Shown here piece after piece: positions 32,830-47,784 of a DNA stretch of 64,000 bases. The notes under the pieces are model-generated. The model saw only the letters and a list, made by a program, of their open reading frames with translations, had not been told where the DNA came from and did no database searches. Position 1 is the stretch's first letter. Each line of letters opens with the position of its first letter. The DNA comes from Muraenolepis orangiensis (Eukaryota > Chordata > Actinopteri > Gadiformes > Muraenolepididae): contig CM051021.1 of NCBI GenBank assembly GCA_027704905.1, forward strand, positions 1,416,490 through 1,480,489, read 5' to 3'. Position numbers and translations under genes: made by a program.

Positions 32830-32938
32830 ATCTTCTTCTTCTTCTTCTTCTTCTTCTTCTTCTTCTTCTTCTTCTTCTTCTTCTTCTCTTCTTCTTCTTC
32901 TTCTTCTTCTTCTTCTTCTTCTTCTCTTCTTCTTCTCC
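32830..32938. repeat. (TTC)n tract at the LINE 3' junction
   Basis: About 108 bp of TTC with two CTCTTC slips, starting immediately after the LINE 3' end. Confidence 0.96.
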
Positions 32939-33924
32939 TATCGATTACTCCCTGGGAGCGGTGAGAGCCCCTTTCAGACCATCTCGGTCATCCAGGGTCA
33001 AGCACACCACAGAAGGGGTGGACCTGAAGGCTAATCCCGGGGACCAGCCTCGCGCCTTGAGTGCTTCACATTGCTTTGGGGGGCCTTGCTGGGTCAGACT
33101 CTCACCCATTGTGCTGTTGGCGGGTTGTTTGTTTGAAGGCTCCCTGCCGTCAATAATGCAGCAGGCCTGTCGTCTTCTTCTGTGGTGATTAATTAATTGT
33201 TTGCTCTCATCTTCTGGTATTTTTAGCTATATTTTTTCGGCGCTGGCCCTCTGCACCGGCTGAAACGCTGGATTGTGTTTTGTTTATTACAATCTCTTGT
33301 CATATATTTTGAAGTGGAGAATACACACACACATACACACGCACACACACACACACAGGCAGCCACACACACTCACACAAATGCTGAGATGTGGTTTTAG
33401 CTGTACCTTTGAACAAGCTACAAATAGGCTTACATCAGAAGCTGACTATTAGGCTGCAATTCCTCACACACACCAAACACAAACACACTCAGACATACAC
33501 ACCATACACACACACAAACACACACACACACACACACATACACACCATATACACACACACACACACACAACTAAGTTGTTTTATGCGAGTACAAAGAAGG
33601 TGTGTTAGTGAGAAGAGAACTGGGATTTATGATTACCTCAAAGGGAAATGTGAATTAATGTGAGAAACCATATGTTGTTTGTAGTCCATAATCAAGCGTG
33701 CCTCCATGTACACCAAAGCACATTTGCTCCATTTACACACACACACGTTTTGTTTATGTTAATTAAAGAAACATCAGCCTGAACTAAAACCCCTTCACCA
33801 GCTTTCAGAATAAACCAAATGTGGTAGGACTTTGATAGGAGATTCATTTCACTTTCTCTCACATAGATCACACTGATCAGTCTACAAGCTGGTTGAAGAA
33901 TATGCAGTATGGAGTGTGTGGTTG
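32939..33924. other. Spacer sequence, no gene recognised
   Basis: 32,939-33,310 looks low-copy (GATTAATTAATTGTTTGCTC, CAATAATGCAGCAGGCCTGT). 33,322-33,570 is CA-rich with CACACAAACACAC variants. No gene seen. Confidence 0.5.
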
Positions 33925-36795
33925 GTGCAGCCTCACCTGGCCCCAGTCAGACTGGTTAGAGTCTGGTTGAAGCAGCCTCATCAGCCTCATTTGCCTCATC
34001 AGCCTCATCAGCCTCATCAGACTGATTAGAGTCTGGTTGGTGCAGCCTCACCTGGCCCCAGTCAGACTGATTAGAGTCTGGTTAAAGCAGCCTCACCTGG
34101 CCCCAGTCAGACTGATTAGAGTCTGGTTGAAGCAGCCTCATCTGGCCCCAGTCAGACTGGTTAGAGTCTGGTTGAAGCAGCATCATCTGCCTCATCAGCC
34201 TCATCTGCCTCATCAGCCTCATCAGCCTCATCAGACTGATTAGAGTCTGGTTGAAGCAGCCTCATCTGCCTCATCAGCCTCATCTGCCTCATCAGCCTCA
34301 TCAGCCTCATCAGACTGATTAGAGTCTGGTTGAAGCAGCCTCATCTGCCTCATCAGCCTCATCTGCCTCATCAGCCTCATCTGGCCTCAATCAGACTGAT
34401 TAGAGTCTAGTTAAAGCAGCCTCACCTGGCCCCAGTCAGACAGATTACAGTCTGGTTGAAGTTGCCTCACCTGGCCCCAGTCAGACTGATTAGAGTTTGG
34501 TTGAAGCAGCCTCATCTGGCCCCAGTCAGACTGGTTAGAGTCTGGTTGAAGCAGCCTCATCAGCCTCATTTGCCTCATCAGCCTCATCAGCCTCATCAGA
34601 CTGATTAGAGTCTGGTTGAAGCAGCCTCACCTGGCCCCAATCAGACTGATTAGAGTCTGGTTGAAGCAGCCTCACCTGGCCCGAGTCAGACTGATTAGAG
34701 TCTGGTTAAAGTAGCCTCACCTGCCCTGAGTCAGACTGATTAGAGTCTGGTTGAAGCAGCCTCACCTGGCCCCAGTCAGACTGATTAGAGTCTGGTTGAA
34801 GCAGCCTCATCTGGCCCCAGTCAGACTGATTAGAGTCTGGTTGCAGCAGCCTCACCTGGGCCCAGTCAGACTGATTAGAGTCTGGTTGAAGCAGCCTCAC
34901 CTGGCCTCAATCAGACTGATTAGAGTCTGGTTGAAGCAGCCTCACCTGGCCCCAGTCAGACAGATTAGAGTCTGGTTAAAACAGCCTCACCTGGCCCCAG
35001 TCAGACTGATTAGAGTCTGGTTGAAGCAGCCTCACCTGGCCCCAGTCAGACTGATTAGAGTCTGGTTGAAGCAGCCTCATCTGGCCCCAGTAAGACTGAT
35101 TAGAGTCTGGTTGAATTAGCCTCATCTGCCTCATCAGGCTGATTAGAGTCTGGTTGAAGCAGCCTCACCTGGCCCAAGTCGGACTGATTTGAGTCTGATT
35201 GAAGCAGCCTCACCTGTCCCCAGTCAGACTGATTAGAGTCTGGTTGAAGACGCCTCACCTGGCCCCAGTCAGACTGATTAGAGTCTGGTTGAAGCAGCCT
35301 CACCTGGCCCCAGTCAGACTGATTAGAGTCTGGTTAAAGCAGCCTCATCTGGCCCCAGTCAGACTGATTAGAGTCTGGTTGAAGCAGCCTCACCTGGCCC
35401 CAGTCAGACTGATTAGAGTCTGGTTGAAGCAGCCTCACCTGGCGCCAGTCAGACTGATTAGAGTCTGATTGAAGCAGCCTCACCTGGCCCCAGTCAGCCT
35501 GATTTAGAGTCTGGTTGAAGCAGCCTCACCTGGCCCCCAGTCAGACTGATTAGAGTCTGGTTGAAGCAGCCTCACCTGGCCCCAGTCAGACAGATTACAG
35601 TCTGGTTGAAGCAGCCTCACCTGGCCCCAGTCAGACTGATTAGAGTCTGGTTGAAGCAGCCTCACCTGGCCCCAATCAGACTGATTAGAGTCTGGTTGAA
35701 GCAGCCTCACCTGGCCCGAGTCAGACTGATTAGAGTCTGGTTAAAGTAGCCTCACCTGCCCTGAGTCAGACTGATTAGAGTCTGGTTGAAGCAGCCTCAC
35801 CTGGCCCCAGTCAGACTGATTAGAGTCTGGTTGAAGCAGCCTCATCTGGCCCCAGTCAGACTGATTAGAGTCTGGTTGCAGCAGCCTCACCTGGGCCCAG
35901 TCAGACTGATTAGAGTCTGGTTGAAGCAGCCTCACCTGGCCTCAATCAGACTGATTAGAGTCTGGTTGAAGCAGCCTCACCTGGCCCCAGTCAGACAGAT
36001 TAGAGTCTGGTTAAAACAGCCTCACCTGGCCCCAGTCAGACTGATTAGAGTCTGGTTGAAGCAGCCTCACCTGGCCCCAGTCAGACTGATTAGAGTCTGG
36101 TTGAAGCAGCCTCATCTGGCCCCAGTAAGACTGATTAGAGTCTGGTTGAATTAGCCTCATCTGCCTCATCAGGCTGATTAGAGTCTGGTTGAAGCAGCCT
36201 CACCTGGCCCAAGTCGGACTGATTTGAGTCTGATTGAAGCAGCCTCACCTGTCCCCAGTCAGACTGATTAGAGTCTGGTTGAAGACGCCTCACCTGGCCC
36301 CAGTCAGACTGATTAGAGTCTGGTTGAAGCAGCCTCACCTGGCCCCAGTCAGACTGATTAGAGTCTGGTTAAAGCAGCCTCATCTGGCCCCAGTCAGACT
36401 GATTAGAGTCTGGTTGAAGCAGCCTCACCTGGCCCCAGTCAGACTGATTAGAGTCTGGTTGAAGCAGCCTCACCTGGCGCCAGTCAGACTGATTAGAGTC
36501 TGATTGAAGCAGCCTCACCTGGCCCCAGTCAGCCTGATTTAGAGTCTGGTTGAAGCAGCCTCACCTGGCCCCCAGTCAGACTGATTAGAGTCTGGTTGAA
36601 GCAGCCTCACCTTGCCCCAGTCAGACAGATTACAGTCTGGTTGAAGCAGCCTCACCTGGCCCCAGTCAGACTGATTAGAGTCTGGTTGAAGCAGCCTCAC
36701 CTGGCCCCAGTCAGACTGATTTAGAGTCTGGTTGAAGCAGCCTCACCTGGCCCAAGTCAGACTGTTTAGAGTCTGGTTAAAGCAGCCTCACCTGG
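33925..36795. repeat. 45-bp minisatellite array, about 60 units
   Basis: The unit is CCTCACCTGGCCCCAGTCAG plus ACTGATTAGAGTCTGGTTGA plus AGCAG: 45 bp, 15 codons, so false repeat proteins appear on both strands. In the first 650 bp some units carry extra 12-bp CATCAGCCTCAT inserts. Flanks (GTGTGGTTGGTG on the left; GTGGGTCCTTG...CAAGGCCCACAGGTTAAAAC on the right) resemble those of the arm copies, so the array sits inside a dispersed or duplicated segment. Confidence 0.96.
34596..36665. repeat. Two 1,035-bp higher-order repeat copies
   Basis: 34,596-35,630 and 35,631-36,665 are nearly identical. Unit-specific variants (for example the odd CAGATTAGAG, the AAGTCGGACTGATTTGAG unit, the GAAGACGCC unit and the ATCTGCCTCATCAGGC unit) recur exactly 1,035 bp apart, which is 23 x 45. 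The translated frames are identical across at least 34,706-35,468 and 35,741-36,503. I noticed one difference (CCTGGCC versus CCTTGCC). Confidence 0.95.
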
Positions 36796-38321
<1,526 letters not shown>

Positions 38322-38960
38322 CTGCCTCCCTGCATTAAGATGCTACCCAGTGGAACAGTAGAACGGCCTCCGATAAACCTCTTATATAAAATCACTGCAG
38401 CCTTTTTATAGAAATATATCTAATTCTTCTGAAGGAAAAAATGTTTTCCGGCATCTCAGGAAAAACAAGCTAATCTAATCAACACACAATTTACCGGTGG
38501 TTTGCCGCTCTGGCTTTCCTTTACATTGCCTGCCCTCGAGAGGAACAACAATAAAACAGATTCAGCCTGGAAACTCACAAACAGAAAAGCAAAACACCGG
38601 GCCATTTAGTTGCCATCTCCTGCAGACCTTAACTAATGCATCGCGAAGAGAACCGTGATATACACAGACGCTAGCTAGCACGGCTACATCAACACTCGCC
38701 ACCTTCCATTCTACTGGAGGCGTATAGACTAGGTGTTTACGGTCCAGAAGAAGAGAGAACATGGAGCCACCGTCATTTAGCTGCCACCTTGTTCTTTTGA
38801 GTTTGCATCTCGTTCTGCTCCTTCACCAAAGCCTCTCTATAAGACGTGTAGCTTTGGAGGTTGATTCTAAAAGGACACACAAGACCCTTTAAGCTGGCTG
38901 GGCGTGATGGCTGTCTCCAGGCCTGCCGCTCCAGGAGCAGAGAGTTCAGTCCATGGCAGT
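38322..38960. other. Innermost segment of the right arm
   Basis: Reverse complement of 20,160-20,838; see the left entry. About 38,575-38,762 is without any mismatch to the left arm. Confidence 0.75.
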
Positions 38961-39001
38961 GCAAAGGCCTGGTGGTCAGGTGGTTGTCAGCTCCCGCCTC
39001 C

Positions 39002-39108
39002 TGTGGTCCATGGTGATCCATGGTGATCCATGGTGATCCATGGTGATCCATGGTGATCCATGGTGGTCCATGGTGGTCCATGATGATCCATGGTGATCCA
39101 TGGTGATC
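39002..39108. repeat. 10-bp tandem repeat (ATGGTGATCC)n
   Basis: About 10 units of CATGGTGATC with three variants (GGTCC, ATGAT). Each unit contains CCATGG-like and GATC palindromes. Right arm only. Confidence 0.93.
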
Positions 39109-39430
39109 TCCACGCCCCCCGTCTGTCAGTCTCCTCTTAAAGCACCTTGTCTCCTTTGAGTTCTCACCATCAAGGGCTAAGGGGGGACAACAACTGAATA
39201 GAACATCACATTTGGCTCTGAGATGGGACCTTGGATAACCTCTCGCTCAGCTACCCCCCTTTCCCCCCTCTCCCCCCCCTCCCCCCCTCCCTCCTTCTCC
39301 TCCTTTCATGCGTCCGACGGTGACGACAGAGCCTTCTTACGATGGCTCATTTAACCGGCCGTTCAGCGGTCACCGCGGTCACTGTCCACACGCTGATTCC
39401 ATGCGGGTCTCGCTTCTCTAGAGGCCCAAA
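39109..39430. other. Right-arm-only sequence, unassigned
   Basis: Includes C-runs at 39,255-39,295. The left arm passes directly from the SINE-like region to (CA)n/(AT)n here. No gene. Confidence 0.5.
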
Positions 39431-40591
<1,161 letters not shown>

Positions 40592-40960
40592 ACCGGTGGA
40601 AGTCGTCAGCTACTTCCGTTTCCTTGGGACTACAGATTTCCGATGACCTGCTGTCATGACCCGCAACACGGAGGTCATGCTGAAGAAGGCACACCAGCCT
40701 CTCTATGCCCTGCGGTGCCTCAGGAGAAGCGGCATAGGCCAACGGTGGCTAGTGAACTTCTACCGTGGCACAGTAGAGAGCGTCCTGACGGGTGGCGTCA
40801 CCGTGTGGTACGGTAACACCACTGACCAGGACAAGAAAGACATCCAGAGGGATCATCGGGTGTGCACTTCCATGCATTGAGGAGATCTTTAGGACCAGAT
40901 GTCGGAAGAAGGCCATGTCCATCACAAAGGACTGCAACCACCCTGGGCACCATCTCTTCT
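40592..40960 (+). mobile_element. L2 LINE internal fragment, right-arm-specific
   Basis: Encodes the region after the RT (MTRNTEVMLKKAHQPLYALR, VNFYRGTVESVLTGGVTVWY, then IIGCALPCIEEIF). It lacks both ends, including the 3' UTR. It replaces about 120 bp present in the left arm (18,880-19,000), so the event was an insertion with deletion rather than clean target-primed insertion. Confidence 0.82.
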
Positions 40961-42525
<1,565 letters not shown>

Positions 42526-43606
42526 AAGATACAAGATACAAGATACAAGATACAAGATACAAGATACAAGATACAAGATAGTTGATTGGCCATTTGTAAC
42601 AAGTACAAAGGAATGCTTACTCCCCATTCCCTCCCGCAGTATGAATCTCCAAAACAACAACATCAAAATAAAAATAATATATACAATAAAAATAAACAAA
42701 ATAAGGATGGCTTTCGGATGGCTTTATTGTCCTGTGCAGTGGTGTTGCCGTACCACACGGTGACGCCACTCGTCAGGACACTCTTTACTAGCCACCTCTG
42801 GTCTATTTCGCTTTTCTGAGGCACCGCAGAGCATAGAGGCGCTGGTGTGCCTTCTTCAGCATGACCTCCGTGTTGCCAGGTCATCGAAAATCGGTAGCCC
42901 AAGGAAACAGAAGCAGCTGACGACTTCCACCGGTGTCCCATCCAGGCTGATGGTGGACGGTGGCTCCTGAAGACCACAATGAGCTCCTTAGTCTTGCTGA
43001 CATTCAGTGCGAGGCTGTTGTCCTCACACCATCGTGTCAACTGGACTACCTCATCTCTGTACTCTGTTTCTTCGCCCTCGCTTATCAGGCCGATGACTGG
43101 GGTGTCGTCTGCAAACTTTTTAATCTGATTATTGCTGTGCATGGCAGTACAGTCACGTGTGTACAGCGAGTACAGCTGGGGACTGAGGTAGCAGGCTTGG
43201 GGTGCTCCGGTGTTGAGGACCAGAGTGGATGAACTGTTGTTCCCAATCTTCACCACTTGAGGCCTGCCCGTCAGGAAGTCCTTAATCCAGTTACAGATGG
43301 GGGCGCCCAGACCTAGGTCCCTCAGTTTCAGGACCAGCTTGGAGGGAACGATGGTGTTGAACGCCGAGCTGTAGTCAATGAACAGCAGTCTGACGTAGGT
43401 GTCCCTCCTGTATAGGTGCTGCAGGGCCGTGTGTAGTGCCAGGGAGATTGCTTCAGCTACAGACCTGTTTGGTCTGTATGCAAACTGGAGTGGGTCTAGG
43501 GACTCAGGGATGGAACAGTTTATATAAGACATTACATGTTTCTCCAGGCACTTCATGGCTATGGGTGTTAAAGCCAATGGACGATAATCATTATATTACT
43601 TATATT
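42526..43606 (-). mobile_element. L2 LINE with 7-bp 3' terminal repeats
   Basis: The 3' end (at 42,526-42,580 on this strand) is about seven tandem copies of the 7-mer ATACAAG, the tandem 3' terminus expected of CR1/L2-type LINEs instead of poly(A). Coding sequence extends to about 43,580, where the element is 5'-truncated. It is absent from the left arm at about 17,100. Confidence 0.9.
42663..43577 (-). pseudogene. L2 LINE reverse transcriptase, 5'-truncated and mutated
   Basis: Reverse transcriptase of a non-LTR retrotransposon. In order: SLDPLQFAYRPNRSVAEAIS, VRLLFIDYSSAFNTIVPSKL (palm motif A region), FLTGRPQVVKIG, TLVLNTGAPQACYLSPQLYS, FADDTPVIGLI (catalytic YADD-equivalent), ALNVSKTKELIV. 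The normal GAPQGC has become GAPQAC. Downstream the frame shifts (near 42,950) and the C terminus is read only in pieces such as SVLTSGVTVWYGNTTAQDN. The endonuclease domain is absent. Best-preserved RT of its family in the window, but not functional. Confidence 0.85.
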
Positions 43607-45236
43607 ACCTTGGGCTTTTTGGGTAACGAAACAATGGTTGTGTATGTGTGTTTGCAAACGGCTGCGTATCAAAGGTGATAAAAGAAGGGGAGAAAGAAGA
43701 GATAATCAAAGCAGGAAGCAGAAGACCAGGGCGGGCCCCCTGCAGGGAATCAGATATGTGTGTGCAAGCAAGGGCTTGGCTTTATACATAAGAGAGGATG
43801 GGTGCCAGAGGAGGAGGAAGAGTCATTTTTACTTTGTCTCTCCGTCGTTGCCGGGCGTCGCCAGGGAGCCTTAGCGCCGTGTCCCCCCGGTGGCGCTGGG
43901 CAGTGGATGGACACAGAACCGGCTGTAGCAGTTGGGCTGTTCAGCCCTGCTCCTAAGTCACAGCCACGTAGCGTTGGCCATTTGTGCGCCGTGAGCTGCC
44001 CAAGTGCTTCCTTGGAGTCCCTGAAAAATTCTGAGGCACTTCCTGCTTTCTCTTCCATTTTTAATTGTTGTGAAGTCGCTCTTATTTCTCTTTCCCACGG
44101 TGGAGCTGAAGCAGCCAAATGCAGCTCAGCCTTCATTCTAAATCCATTTGTCCGATTTTCAGCAGAGCTGTTCTCTCTTTGTTGCTGGAAGTGCGAATCA
44201 TCCTCAGCTTCAGTGATCGTACCGTCAGCCTGATCAGGGGGAACGCCCTTTAAGCTGTGACTCTTCAGTCTAGAGCAGGGGTAACCAACAGGTCGATCGC
44301 GATCAAAGCCTTCACTTTCGACCCCTAGCATTTTCACATTTTCAAAAAAAAAAAGCCCTGGTTTGTTGTTTTAACAAGCTTTTTAGACCTAGCTCTGGCT
44401 TGTTGATTTGAATAACGCATAGGTAATTTTACAAACTCCAAATGGTTATTTGATATGCTGAGGTCTATGAATGGCTGCATGGGTGGAGTTAAAAAAATGG
44501 GGTTAAAAATTCATATCTTTATGATATGCCAACAAGCCTTGCCAAAACGGGACAACCTGGAGCGCCATCATGCTAGCACCCATGCTAAATTCAAAGAAAA
44601 AAAAGCAATGAGCGTTAAAGCTGACAAACAAAAGAGGACATAAAAGCAAGGACAAAAAGTGTGCCACTTGGTGCACCTACTGTAAAGAGAAGAGTCAAGT
44701 CATTGTCCGAAGATGTATTCCAGCAAGTATTAAACGACTTGTCTTTCTCGGAATACTTTTCAGTTCAATTTGACGAGTGTACCGACGCCACAGACACAGC
44801 CCAGCTAAGTGTTTGTCCGAATGGTTTTTATGGATTCTACTGTCAAGGAGGCATTTCTGGCCCTTATCCCATTGAAAGATAGAACCAGGGGTGAGGATGT
44901 GTACAAGGCATTCAAGGACTTTGTGCGTGAGTACAAGATTCCCATTCATAAAATAGTGTTCTTCACAACCGATGGGGCACCGGCCATGCTCGGTGTTCGT
45001 TCAGGATTCGTCGCGTTGTGCAGAAAAGGCCCAGACTTTCCACCATTTGTAAACTATCACTGTGTGATACATGAACAGGCATTGGCAGCTAAAGCAATTG
45101 ACATGTCACATCTAATGAATGTTGTTGTTGGAATTCAATTCGCGCAAAAGCGCTCCAGCACCGGCTATTTAAGTCTGTATTGGACAAACTCAAATCTGTA
45201 TATGGAGATTTGATCCTTCACGAAGATGTAAGGTGG

Positions 45237-45672
45237 CGCAGTCAAGTCAAGTCAAGTCAAGTTTATTGTCACTTCACAGTTTACACAAGTATAAAGCAGT
45301 GGTGTGAAAATCTTATGTGCAATACCCGACGACAGACAGCAGTTATAAAAATAAGATAAAAATAGATAAAAATAGAATAAAAATAGAATAAAGTTAAAAA
45401 ATAAAAATAAAAATAAAAATGCAATTTATTAAATGCTAAATATCGGCACAGAAAAGAGCAATATGTATATATAAATCAATGTAATAAAATATACATTGTT
45501 ATAAGCTATACGCCCTTGTTCAGCAGCCTGATGGCCTGACTGTGGAAGCTATCTCTAAGCCTATTTGTACGGCACTTGATACTGCGGTATGGCCTGCCTG
45601 AGGGTAACAGTGAGCACAGTGTGTGGCTGGGTGGGCATTGTCTTTATGATGCGTTTGGCCTTGGCCAAAAGT
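45237..45672 (-). mobile_element. L2-type LINE 3' fragment, nested
   Basis: Minus-strand copy of the end of the LINE at 45,947-47,784. On the plus strand it begins with tandem GTCAA (the reversed TTGAC 3' terminal repeats), then TTTATTGTCACTTCACAG, and runs into the C-terminal coding end (GGCAGGCCATACCGCAGTAT on the minus strand). It breaks the transposase between VRWRS and RVNVLERF. Confidence 0.85.
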
Positions 45673-45946
45673 CGGGTTAATGTGCTCGAGCGTTTTATGG
45701 ATTTGCTGCCAGCTGTCTGATGATACTTGGTTATTGGACTTGGGGTTCCTCACCAATCTGACCGCAAAACTCAATGACCTTAACTGAGAATTGCAAGGGA
45801 AAGATCGAGTGAGAGCTTGGTCACATGAGAGTAGCGCAGTGGAGGCATTCAAAAGTAAAGCTCAGTTTGTGGACCGGTTAAGACATGCAAGGCTGACACA
45901 CTTCCCTAATCTTGAAAAGGTGTCACAAAACCTCACAGACAAAACT

Positions 45947-47784
45947 CTGTAAGACCATCGTCACTGCCAAGCGGGAGTACAAGTGGAGGAGAAATTCAAG
46001 AGCCACGTTGCGAGGGGTATGTGGCAGGGGTTACAGATGATAACGAACTTCAGAGGGAGAACCAGTTGTGTAGAGATCTCCTCTACCTCCCTCCCAGGAG
46101 AGCTAAATACTTTTTTGCTCGGTTTGACGTGAATGGCAGCCCGCCGAAGACAGCGCCGCCTGAGGAGACTAGCCAGCTGCGCATCTCGGAGGCGGATGTG
46201 CGCCGCACCTTCAAGCGGTTGAACATCCGTAAGGCGGCAGGCCCCGACGACATCCCGGGACGCGTCCTCAGAGCATGCGCAGACCAGTTGGCAGGAGTCT
46301 TTACAGACATCTTCAACCTCTCCCTGTCCCAGGCTGTTGTTCCCGCGGTCTTCAAGATGTCCACCATCGTGCCTGTCCCTAAACAACCCAAGGTAACATG
46401 CCTGAACGACTATAGACCTGTAGCCCTCACCTCGATTGTCAGCAAATGCTTCGAGAGGTTGGTCAAGGACTTTATTTGCTCTGTGTTACCTGCCACGCTG
46501 GACCCATGGCAATTAGCATATCGTCAAAACAGATCCACAGACGACGCAATTGCCATGGCCCTCCACACTGCCCTTTCCCACCTGGAGGGAAAGTACTGTT
46601 ATGTGCGAATGCTGTTTGTGGACTACAGCTCAGCGTTCAACATGATAGTTCCTGCCAAGCTCGACACCAAGCTTAGCAGTCTAGGCGTGCCCCCATCCAC
46701 GTGCAGCTGGATACTGGACCTCCTGTCGGACCGCCGCCAGGTGGCGATGATGGGCAGCACCACCTCAGAGCCACTGACCCTCAACACGGGAGCCCCCCAG
46801 GGATGCGTGCTGAGCCCTCTCCTCTACTCCCTCTACACCCACGACTGCAGGGCTAGTCTTTAGTCTTTAGTTTGCTGACAACACGACAGTGATGGGCCTG
46901 ATCGCTGGCGACGACGAGACAGCCTACAGGGAGGAGGTTGGATCACTGGAGCAGTAGTGCCAGGAGAACAGCCTAGCCTTCAACGTCAAGAAGACCAAGG
47001 AGCTGATCGTGGACTACAGGAAGAAGAGAGGAGAGCACGCCCCTATCTCCATCGACGGTGTTGCAGTAGACAGGTTCAGCATCTTCAAGTTCCTCGGCGT
47101 GCACATCTCCGAGGACCTCACATGGTCCACGCACACCACACACGTGGTGAAAAGGGCCCAACAACGCCTGTATTTCCTCAGGCGTCTGAGGAAATTCAGC
47201 ATGGGCCCCCGCATCCTGAGAACATTCTACACAGGCACAATCGAGTGTGTTCTTACAGGGTGTATCACCGCCTGGTACGGGAACTCTACCGCACTCGAGC
47301 GCAGAGCGCTTCAAAGGGTGGTGCGGACGGCCCAGTATATCGTTGGAGGTGAGCTCCCCTCCCTCCTGGATATATACAACCAGCGGTGCGTGGCCAAGGC
47401 CAAACGCATCATAAAAGACAATGCCCACCCCAGACACAAACTGTATTCACTTTTACCGTCAGGCAGGCGATACCGCAGTATCAAGTGCCGTACAAATAGA
47501 CTCAGAGACAGCTTCCACAGTCAGGCCATCAGTCTGCTGAACAAGGGTGTATAGCATATAACAATGTACATTTTATTTCATTGATTTATATATATATACT
47601 GCTCTTTTTCTGACATATTGCATTTAATATATTGCATTTTTATATATTTAACTTATACAGTTTTGTACCTTTTTACTTATTTTTTATCCTAACTGCTGTC
47701 TGTCGTCGGGTATTGCACATAAGATTTTCACTCATTGCTTATACTTGTGTAAACTGTGAAGTGACAATGAACTTGACTTGACTT
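45947..47784 (+). mobile_element. L2-type LINE, 5'-truncated, with 65-bp target duplication
   Basis: Flanked by a 65-bp direct repeat of hAT sequence (45,882-45,946 and 47,785-47,849) that differs at one position (ATGCAAGG/ATGCGAGG). Its 3' end is (TTGAC)n. A different subfamily from the 42,526 copy (terminal 5-mer instead of 7-mer; diverged RT). Confidence 0.92.
46021..47554 (+). pseudogene. L2-type LINE reverse transcriptase, broken
   Basis: First frame (46,021-46,863): KAAGPDDIPGRVLRACADQL, VTCLNDYRPVALTSIVSKCF, LAYRQNRSTDDAIAMALHTA, VRMLFVDYSSAFNMIVPAKL, LTLNTGAPQGCVLSPLLYSL. It is then interrupted by a short duplication (CTTTAGTCTTTAG) and frameshift. The continuing reading has FADNTTVMGL: the second Asp of the catalytic FADD is Asn. 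It then has an in-frame TAG near 46,955, FNVKKTKELIVDYRKKRGEH, FKFLGVHISEDLTW, VVKRAQQRLYFLRRLRKFSM, ITAWYGNSTALERRAL and SLLPSGRRYRSIKCRTNRLR, ending at 47,554. The missing catalytic residue alone would abolish activity. The endonuclease is absent (5' truncation). Confidence 0.88.

Noticed and set aside
34037..36503. 122- and 89-residue repeat proteins (KQPHLAPVRLIRVWL type) on both strands
   Set aside because: The 45-bp unit is divisible by three, so frames stay open on both strands. They mark a minisatellite, not genes.
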